Source of the DNA: Bacteroidales bacterium UBA6340
GTDB lineage: Bacteria > Bacteroidota > Bacteroidia > Bacteroidales > Paludibacteraceae
Direction: 5' to 3'
DNA: 10,376 nucleotides
Assembly (NCBI GenBank): GCA_002440265.1
Contig: DJSG01000011.1
Span: forward strand, 1-10,376
This document shows, piece by piece, positions 5,491-10,376 of this stretch. A program made the position numbers and the translations under genes. The notes beneath the pieces are model-generated. The model searched no databases, was not told the DNA's origin, and was given only the letters and a program-made list of their open reading frames with translations. The number at the start of each line of letters is the position of its first letter. Positions within the stretch are counted from its first letter, which is position 1.

Positions 5491-6836
5491 GCACAGAACC
5501 TATCCGAAACCTCCTTGTCAAGTACGCATTGCCGGGCATCATCGCGATGACGGCAAGTTCGTTGTACAACATTGTCGATAGCATCTTCATCGGGCACGGG
5601 TGCGGTGCCATGGCGTTGTCGGGCTTGACCATTGCCAAACCCTTCATGGATATATGCGCCGCCTTCGGCAGTCTCGTCGGCGTGGGTGCCAGTTCGCTCG
5701 TAGCCATCAAGTTGGGGGAAAAAGACTACCGTTCGGCAGGCAAGGTGCTTGGCAACGTGATAGTGCTCAATGTGCTGCTCGGCTTCCTGGTAGCCGTGGT
5801 GGGACTGGTATGGCTCGACCCCATTCTCTATGCCTTTGGTGCCAGCGAGGTCACCGTCACCTACGCGCGCGATTATATGGAGATTATCCTCTTCGGCAAT
5901 ATCCTGACGCATATCTACTACGGACTCAACAACATGCTCCGCGCCATGGGGCACCCCCGCTCGGCGATGGCGTCCACGATTGTCGCGGTGTTTGCCAACG
6001 TGGTCCTGGACCCCATATTCATATTCGGACTGGATATGGGCGTGCGCGGTGCCGCATTGGCTACCATGCTCTCGCAGACCATTGCCGTAGTGTGGCAGTT
6101 CACTATCTTCCTGAATCCCAAAGAGATAATACATTTCCACCGCGGTATATGGCGACTCGAAAAGGACATCACCTTCAGGGCTCTGTCCATTGGCATGGCA
6201 CCGTTCCTCATGAACCTCGCCTCGTGCTTTGTGGTCATCATCATCAACAACCAACTCAAGCACTATGGCGGCGACATGGCTATCGCAACCTACGGTGTTA
6301 TCAACCGCTTCACCTTTGTGTTCGCCATGATAGTCATGGGCTTGAACCAGGGTATGCAACCCATAGTCGGCTACAACTACGGTGCCAAGCAGTACGACCG
6401 CATGCTGCGGGCATTCAAACTCACCGCGATATGCGCCACCTGTGTCATGGGCGCGGTCTTCCTGTTGGGCGAGATAGTACCCGAGTGGATGGTACGTATG
6501 TTCACGCACGACACCGAACTCATCGCGCAGTCCATTGTCCCGATGCGTATTGTCGTTGCGGTGATGTGGCTGGTGGGCTTTCAGATGGTCACGGGTAACT
6601 TCTTCACCTCTGTCGGTATGTCCGGCAAGTCTATCTTCCTCAGTCTCACGCGCCAGGTGATATACCTCATACCGCTTCTGCTCTTCCTCCCGCAACTCTT
6701 TGAGAATCTGGGCACGTCCCCTATCATGGGTGTCTGGTGGAGTCTGCCGCTCAGCGACACGCTCTCGGCCATCACTGCCGCCATCATGCTAATCATCGAA
6801 GTGGAGAAATTCCGCAAGCACCGCATTTCTTGCTGA
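5463..6836 (+). CDS. MATE family efflux transporter
   Basis: A 457-residue inner-membrane protein with about twelve membrane spans and two MatE domains (about 15-175 and 240-400). It has the usual family signatures: an N-terminal LGTEPIRNLLVKYALPGIIAMTASSLYNIVDSIFIG, the FGASEVTVTYARDYMEI loop, LRAMGHPRSAM, and GLNQGMQPIVGYNYGAKQYDRM in the second half. MATE proteins expel cationic drugs or toxic metabolites in exchange for sodium or protons. The substrate here is unknown. The start at 5463 lies inside mrp and the two genes overlap by 28 bp in different frames, so they are very likely one transcript with coupled translation. The shared operon with mrp does not reveal a common function. The stop codon is followed 14 nt later by the CATTRYG repeat array. 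The length is normal, and nothing appears truncated. Confidence 0.93.
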   Translation: MSQNNITELGTEPIRNLLVKYALPGIIAMTASSLYNIVDSIFIGHGCGAMALSGLTIAKPFMDICAAFGSLVGVGASSLVAIKLGEKDYRSAGKVLGNVIVLNVLLGFLVAVVGLVWLDPILYAFGASEVTVTYARDYMEIILFGNILTHIYYGLNNMLRAMGHPRSAMASTIVAVFANVVLDPIFIFGLDMGVRGAALATMLSQTIAVVWQFTIFLNPKEIIHFHRGIWRLEKDITFRALSIGMAPFLMNLASCFVVIIINNQLKHYGGDMAIATYGVINRFTFVFAMIVMGLNQGMQPIVGYNYGAKQYDRMLRAFKLTAICATCVMGAVFLLGEIVPEWMVRMFTHDTELIAQSIVPMRIVVAVMWLVGFQMVTGNFFTSVGMSGKSIFLSLTRQVIYLIPLLLFLPQLFENLGTSPIMGVWWSLPLSDTLSAITAAIMLIIEVEKFRKHRISC

Positions 6837-6850
6837 CAATCAACAAACGG

Positions 6851-6996
6851 CATTACGCATTACGCATTGTGCATTACGCATTACGCATTGTCATTGCGCA
6901 TTGCGCATTACGCATTACGCATTGTGCATTACGCATTGCGCATTACGCATTGTGCATTACGCATTGTGCATTGCGCATTGTGCATTGCGCATTGTT
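6851..6996. repeat. Tandem array, 21 units of 7 bp (CATTACG/CATTGTG/CATTGCG)
   Basis: An array of 21 units starts at 6851. Three variants alternate: CATTACG, CATTGTG and CATTGCG. One unit (6886-6891) lacks a base and the last (6990-6996) ends in T. The array occupies nearly the whole 159-bp gap between the convergent MATE and DUF4294 genes. Its last base is the first base of the DUF4294 stop codon (minus-strand TAA, 6998-6996). No ordinary stem-loop terminator is seen here. GCGC-ATT-GCGC (6896-6906) is the strongest small hairpin I found. Confidence 0.92.
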
Positions 6997-7574
6997 TACA
7001 ACTGCCCCGCCTCCACCAACGTTATCACCCGTTCCACAATCTTGTCTTTGTCGCTGGCGTCGTATCCCTCTTTCAGGTCGTTCTTGAACAGTTTCGCCAC
7101 AAACTGCCAGAAGTTCGCGCTGAATGTCCCGCGGTACATCTTGATTATCTCGTAACTCGTCCGCTCGCTCTCCCTGTCCATCAACTTCATCAGCATCTGT
7201 CCCTGCGACGCTGTCATACCGCGAAAGTCCTTCTCATACCGCTTGAACAACTGTCTCTCGTAGGCTTTCCACCATTTCCGTTGCGCTTTCCGGTCGGGAA
7301 GCAACGCCAACTGACGGTCCGCATACTCCATCTCTTTCGTCAGCATCTTCGCATAAGGCAGTGTCTTCTTCACGTCACGCACCGTCCGCCAGTAGAAACG
7401 CTCCTGACGCTTGTTCTTGAACACCATCTTCGGATACACATACACATCGTGCATACGCGCCATATAGAACGTATCCCCATGGCTCACCTGCAACGCCACC
7501 GAGTCCACACCACCTTGCGCAACCGCTCCCATCCACACCCAACTGCACAGCACTATCGCAATTATCTTCTTCAT
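6996..7574 (-). CDS. DUF4294 domain protein, secreted
   Basis: A 192-residue protein with an N-terminal signal peptide (MKKIIAIVLCSWVWMGAVA, probable cut after Ala19), so it is likely periplasmic. The body matches the DUF4294 family of Bacteroidetes: YPKMVFKNKRQERFYWRTVRDVKKTLPYAKML, then a charged helical stretch, then MTASQGQMLMKLMDRESERTSYEIIK and GTFSANFWQFVAKLF. The family's function is unknown to me. The C-terminal third is the best-kept part. It is transcribed alone from its own promoter, with a leader of about 35-40 nt, an AGGAA close to the ATG, and the start at 7574. The stop codon borders the 7-bp repeat array. Five 33-bp repeat units lie directly upstream of its promoter. The plus strand here is strongly C-rich, so the gene itself is G-rich. 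Confidence 0.88.
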   Translation of the reverse strand: MKKIIAIVLCSWVWMGAVAQGGVDSVALQVSHGDTFYMARMHDVYVYPKMVFKNKRQERFYWRTVRDVKKTLPYAKMLTKEMEYADRQLALLPDRKAQRKWWKAYERQLFKRYEKDFRGMTASQGQMLMKLMDRESERTSYEIIKMYRGTFSANFWQFVAKLFKNDLKEGYDASDKDKIVERVITLVEAGQL

Positions 7575-7616
7575 TTCCTACACTTTTGCACGATATGTAA
7601 CGTGTGTATGACGCTA

Positions 7617-7648
7617 CAAAAGTAGTACCAAAAACTGATATGTGCAAA
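7617..7648 (-). promoter_or_regulatory. Bacteroidetes-type promoter for DUF4294 gene
   Basis: On the minus strand TACTTTTG (7624-7617) is the -7 box and TTTG (7648-7645) the -33 box, 20 nt apart. The transcript should start near 7610-7613. The first 33-bp repeat unit begins at 7651, two bases beyond the -33 box, so the repeats occupy the position where an activator would bind. Confidence 0.75.
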
Positions 7649-7650
7649 CA

Positions 7651-7803
7651 TTCCACTGCAAGAAATGGAAACTTTTCGTATTATTCCACTGCAAGAAATG
7701 GAAACTTTTCGTATTGTTCCACTGCAAGAAATGGAAACTTTTCACACCGTTCTACTGCAAGAAATGGAAACTTTTTACACCCTTCCACTGCAAGAAATGG
7801 AAA
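7651..7803. repeat. Tandem array, five units of 33 bp
   Basis: Units start at 7651, 7684, 7717, 7750 and 7783, exactly 33 bp apart. The conserved part is about 26 bp, beginning TTCCACTGCAAGAAATGG and running on through AAACTTTT. The last seven bases vary (CGTATTA, CGTATTG, CACACCG, TACACCC). Unit four has one C-to-T change, and unit five keeps only the first 21 bases. Within each unit TTCCA and TGGAA form an inverted repeat around a 10-base loop. Because 33 is a multiple of three, all frames stay open and give 11-residue repeats such as STARNGNFSYY. I do not regard these as genes. Confidence 0.92.
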
Positions 7804-7820
7804 GAATTACGAATTGTTAG

Positions 7821-7870
7821 TTTAGCATACATCCGCCATATTGGCAGACGAATGTTGCAATTCTTCATTC
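7821..7870. repeat. Left copy of a 50-bp imperfect direct repeat
   Basis: Positions 7821-7870 match 8025-8074 at 43 of 50 bases, with no gaps and an offset of 204 bp. The best part is ATTGGCA-ACGAATGTTGCAATTC. It runs into TTCATTC units on its right side. The repeat pair flanks the CCGAGAGAA array at 7952-7984. Confidence 0.75.
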
Positions 7871-7931
7871 TTCATTCTTCATTCTTATTTAGCAACGGTT
7901 GCAATTCTTCATTCTTCATTCTTCATTCTTA
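7855..7931. repeat. Duplicated TTGCAATTC(TTCATTC)3 block
   Basis: An exact 33-bp block beginning TTGCAATTCTTCATTC and containing three TTCATTC units lies at 7855-7887 and again at 7899-7931, a period of 44 bp. The twelve bases between are TTTAGCAACGG plus one base. The array is A/T-rich. It may be simple slippage product. No gene is supported here. Confidence 0.8.
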
Positions 7932-7951
7932 ATTTTTATTTCCTCCGTTTC

Positions 7952-7984
7952 CCGAGAGAACACCGAGAGAACTCCGAGAGAATG
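7952..7984. repeat. Second CCGAGAGAAnn array, three 11-bp units
   Basis: Three units start at 7952, 7963 and 7974: CCGAGAGAACA, CCGAGAGAACT and CCGAGAGAATG. They have the same nine-base head as the six-unit array at 4192-4257, 3.7 kb away. In both places the array is preceded by TTTC. Two copies in one window suggest a motif repeated across the genome. Confidence 0.88.
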
Positions 7985-8024
7985 TCCCGATTGATAATAA
8001 AAATAAAGAATTATGCATCACATA

Positions 8025-8074
8025 TTTTGCACACACCTGCCTTATTGGCATACGAATGTTGCAATTCCTCATTC
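8025..8074. repeat. Right copy of the 50-bp imperfect direct repeat
   Basis: This is the partner of 7821-7870, with seven mismatches. It lies just after the recG stop codon in the recG direction. The TTCATTC tract is decayed here to forms such as TCATTCATAATTCATCATTC. No terminator hairpin for recG was found in 8040-8092. Confidence 0.75.
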
Positions 8075-8092
8075 ATAATTCATCATTCTTAA

Positions 8093-10234
8093 TTAACTTA
8101 TCTCCCCCCAGTTCACCACGGTCAGGCGCAGGTGGTCCAACTGCCGTTTGTATATCCTGTTACGCACATCTTCCAACAGCGGGTCGGCGTCGAGGATAGC
8201 CATCGCGGCTTGGCGGGCAAGTTCCAGTATCTGACCGTCCGTCGAGAGGCTCGCGATATGAAGGTCAAACGGCAAGCCCGACTGCTGCGTACCCTCCATG
8301 TCGCCCGGACCGCGGAGTTGCATATCCGCTTCGGCTATGCGGAAGCCGTCGTTCGTAGCCACCATGATATCCATGCGCTTGCGCGTGTCACGACTCAGTT
8401 CCACATTGGTGAGCAGGATACAATAACTCTGTTCCGCCCCGCGCCCCACACGCCCGCGCAACTGGTGCAGTTGGCTCAAACCGAACCGTTCCGCGTTCTC
8501 GATAATCATCACGCTGGCATTCGGCACGTTCACACCCACCTCAATCACCGTCGTTGCCACCAATATCTGCGTCTCACCGCTGATGAAACGCCTCATCTGC
8601 TCGTCCTTATCCCGCGCCTTCATCTGCCCGTGCACCATGGATATGCGGTAGTTCGGGAACGTCTCGCATAGGCGGTTGTAGCCGTTCTGCAAGTCTTGCA
8701 AGTCCATCTTCTCGTTCTCCTTGATGAGCGGGAAGACCTCATATACCTGTCTGCCTGCTTCTATCTGGCTGGTAATGAACTGATTGATAGATGCCCGCCG
8801 CTGTATGGAGTAGTGGAGGGTCTGCACCGGCTTGCGCCCGGGCGGCAGTTCGTCGATGACACTCACGCGCAAGTCCCCGTACACCGTCATGGCAAGGGTG
8901 CGCGGGATAGGTGTGGCGGTCATGACCAGGATATGCGGCGGACGGACATTCTTGCTCCATAGTTTGGCGCGCTGCGCGACGCCGAAGCGGTGTTGTTCGT
9001 CGATGATACAGAGACCGAGGTTGGCAAACTGCACCTCGTCTTCGATGAGGGCGTGGGTACCGATGAGTATATTGATTTCGCCCGCGCGGAGTGCCTGGTG
9101 GAGGGGTTCGCGCTGCTTCCTGGTGGTCGAGCCGGTGAGCAGGGCAATGCGCAGTCCGCGTATGGGGCGGTCCGTGGTGCCGCCGAAGAGTCCGTCGCCC
9201 GTGTCGAGGATAGGGGCAAGGAACTGGCGCAGGGTGTCATAGTGCTGGTTGGCAAGTATCTCCGTGGGTGCCATGATACAGGCTTGGTAACCGTTGTCTA
9301 TGGCAAGCAGGGCGCATAGCAGAGCCACAAGGGTCTTGCCGCTGCCGACATCGCCTTGCAACAGGCGGTTCATCTGTCTGCCCGACTTGAGGTCGGTCTG
9401 TATCTCGCGCACCACCCGCTTCTGGGCGTTGGTAAGGGGGAACGGGAGACAGGTATGGTAGAAGGCGTTGAAGTAGCGGCCCACGATAGGCATGGGGAAG
9501 CCCGCGTTCTGCTCGCGCCGCTTCATCTGGCGCAGTATCTGCAACTGGATGTAGAAGAGTTCCTCGAACTTGAGCCGCTCCCGCGCTTGCTGCAGAGTGG
9601 CGTTGTCCTTGGGGAAATGGATGTTGGCGAGTGCCTCGGTCAGCCCCATCAGATGGTACCGCTGCAGCACGTCCATACCGATGGTATCGGGTACGCCGCT
9701 CTCGCGCAAGGCAGGCATCAGTTGGCTGATAATCACACGGATAACCTTGGAATTGACGCCCGCCCGCTTCATGGGTTCGGTGGTGTTGTAGTACGGTTCC
9801 AGCCCCTGGGTCATCTCGGGCTGCACCTTGCTCCACGGAGTGAGTTCGGGATGGACGAAGTTGTATTGGTGATTGAAGCGGGAAGGCTTGCCGAACAGCA
9901 GGTAGCGCACGCCTTTTTCCAACTTGATATACTTGACGCCCTTGAACCATACGAGTTCGATACTGTGGTGCCCGTCGGTGAAAGTCGCGCTCAACCGCTG
10001 CGCACTGCCCGCACCGATGGTGTGCCACTCCGTGATTTCGCCTATGATTTGGACGTAAGTATCCTCGTCGTCTATCTCGTGAATATAGTAGAAACGGCTG
10101 CGGTCGATGTACTTGTAGGGGAACACACGCAGCATATCGAGAGCCGAATGTACCCCCAATTCTTTACGAAGAATGTCGGCACGCTTCGTGCCGACACCCT
10201 TACAATACGCTATATCTTGGATGGACAAATCCAT
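8093..10234 (-). CDS. recG: ATP-dependent DNA helicase RecG
   Basis: A 713-residue superfamily 2 helicase that drives reversal and repair of stalled replication forks and branch migration of Holliday junctions. The N-terminal wedge/OB-fold domain covers about 1-240, with FPYKYIDR at 38-45. The helicase core follows: Walker A GDVGSGKT at 294-301, DEQH box at 412-415 within IDEQHRFGVAQR, TATPIPRT at 439-446, the motif V/VI region TTVIEVGVNVPNA and QLRGRVGR at 591-598, and the RecG-specific GDMEGTQQSGLPF (TRG region) near 644. The length is normal for Bacteroidetes. The ATG at 10234 begins MDLSIQDIAYCKGVGTKRADIL, the expected N-terminus. A good -7/-33 promoter is not visible; the closest match is TACAATTG at 10275-10268. 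The gene is either driven from an upstream gene outside the window or has a weak promoter. The coding strand of its 5' half is C-rich, opposite to the other minus-strand genes here. Confidence 0.96.
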   Translation of the reverse strand: MDLSIQDIAYCKGVGTKRADILRKELGVHSALDMLRVFPYKYIDRSRFYYIHEIDDEDTYVQIIGEITEWHTIGAGSAQRLSATFTDGHHSIELVWFKGVKYIKLEKGVRYLLFGKPSRFNHQYNFVHPELTPWSKVQPEMTQGLEPYYNTTEPMKRAGVNSKVIRVIISQLMPALRESGVPDTIGMDVLQRYHLMGLTEALANIHFPKDNATLQQARERLKFEELFYIQLQILRQMKRREQNAGFPMPIVGRYFNAFYHTCLPFPLTNAQKRVVREIQTDLKSGRQMNRLLQGDVGSGKTLVALLCALLAIDNGYQACIMAPTEILANQHYDTLRQFLAPILDTGDGLFGGTTDRPIRGLRIALLTGSTTRKQREPLHQALRAGEINILIGTHALIEDEVQFANLGLCIIDEQHRFGVAQRAKLWSKNVRPPHILVMTATPIPRTLAMTVYGDLRVSVIDELPPGRKPVQTLHYSIQRRASINQFITSQIEAGRQVYEVFPLIKENEKMDLQDLQNGYNRLCETFPNYRISMVHGQMKARDKDEQMRRFISGETQILVATTVIEVGVNVPNASVMIIENAERFGLSQLHQLRGRVGRGAEQSYCILLTNVELSRDTRKRMDIMVATNDGFRIAEADMQLRGPGDMEGTQQSGLPFDLHIASLSTDGQILELARQAAMAILDADPLLEDVRNRIYKRQLDHLRLTVVNWGEIS

Positions 10235-10288
10235 CTGTCAATCAGCAACTTGCACAGTTTGTCCTACCAATTGTATGAGACGGAACGC

Positions 10289-10376
10289 AACTCGCTCTGC
10301 AAACGCAACACAGCCACTTAGTCAACGCAGTGCAGCCACTCTGCAAACGCAACGCAACCACTTAGTCAACGCAGTG
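10289..10376. repeat. Tandem array, four 22-bp units, cut by window end
   Basis: Units lie at 10289-10310, 10311-10332, 10333-10354 and 10355-10376. Odd and even units alternate. One type contains CTCTGCAAACGCAAC and the other is CAGCCACTTAGTCAACGCAG. The higher-order period is therefore 44 bp, with two mismatches in 38 bases between 10295-10332 and 10339-10376. The last unit ends at the window edge, so the array probably continues. It lies 55 bp upstream of the recG start. The rest of 10235-10288 shows nothing clear. Confidence 0.82.

Noticed and set aside
7651..7803. CRISPR array made of the 33-bp repeats
   Set aside because: The variable part between conserved cores is only about seven bases, far too short for spacers, and the variants are related to each other. 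No cas gene is present.
7604..7932. Small repeat proteins translated from the 33-bp array (73 and 96 residues)
   Set aside because: Frames stay open only because the unit length is divisible by three. They have no ribosome site, no plus-strand promoter and no non-repeat domain.
7575..8100. Replication origin in the A/T-rich repeat spacer near the skew change
   Set aside because: I see no DnaA boxes and no dnaA, dnaN or other origin-linked gene, and the composition change falls inside recG at about 8.6-8.9 kb, not in the spacer.
10268..10275. recG promoter with -7 box TACAATTG
   Set aside because: One mismatch to TAnnTTTG and no -33 box at 19-21 nt, so it is too weak to list.

Overview
The window looks like chromosomal DNA of a member of the Bacteroidales (Bacteroidetes), with coding GC content around the mid-50s by eye. 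Three things point there. Five promoters carry the Bacteroidetes-type -7 box TAnnTTTG with a TTG/TTTG -33 box, each about 20 nt apart. The window has a DUF4294 protein, a family seen in this phylum. The Mrp and M23 proteins have the variants I associate with Bacteroidales. The family within the order cannot be told from this window. Nine protein genes are recognisable, all housekeeping or envelope related. There is no tRNA, rRNA, CRISPR array, transposase or phage gene.

Layout from left to right. (1) Positions 1-50 hold a G-rich repeat just upstream of a promoter for a 57-aa Cys-rich CWC protein (114-287, +). (2) A three-gene minus-strand operon reads from about 3160 to 253: a WalJ/YycJ-like metallo-beta-lactamase-fold hydrolase, a GT2 polyprenol-phosphate mannosyltransferase-like enzyme, and an M23 lipoprotein endopeptidase. 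Its last gene overlaps the CWC gene tail to tail. (3) An EamA/DMT transporter (3224-4093, -) has its own promoter. (4) A 350-bp divergent intergenic region holds two arrays of 11-bp repeats, a perfect palindrome and the mrp promoter. (5) A plus-strand pair follows: the Mrp/ApbC-type Fe-S carrier ATPase and an overlapping MATE transporter. (6) A 145-bp array of 7-bp units fills the gap to a convergent DUF4294 gene (6996-7574, -). (7) A 518-bp repeat-rich spacer (7575-8092) holds the DUF4294 promoter, five 33-bp units and several other repeats. (8) recG (8093-10234, -) follows, and upstream of it a 22-bp tandem array runs off the window edge.

The coding content is ordinary. The walJ-GT-M23 operon fits a cell-envelope theme: a hydrolase of the WalJ type, a polyprenol-linked sugar donor enzyme and a peptidoglycan endopeptidase. 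The link is inferred from gene order only.

The most unusual signal is between the genes. Almost every spacer is packed with short tandem repeats of unrelated sequence. Most of their periods (11, 11, 22, 33, 33 and 44 bp) are multiples of 11. At three of the five promoters such an array stops within a few bases of the -33 box. I found no new gene system. These arrays and a change of strand composition inside recG are the best candidates for a second look.
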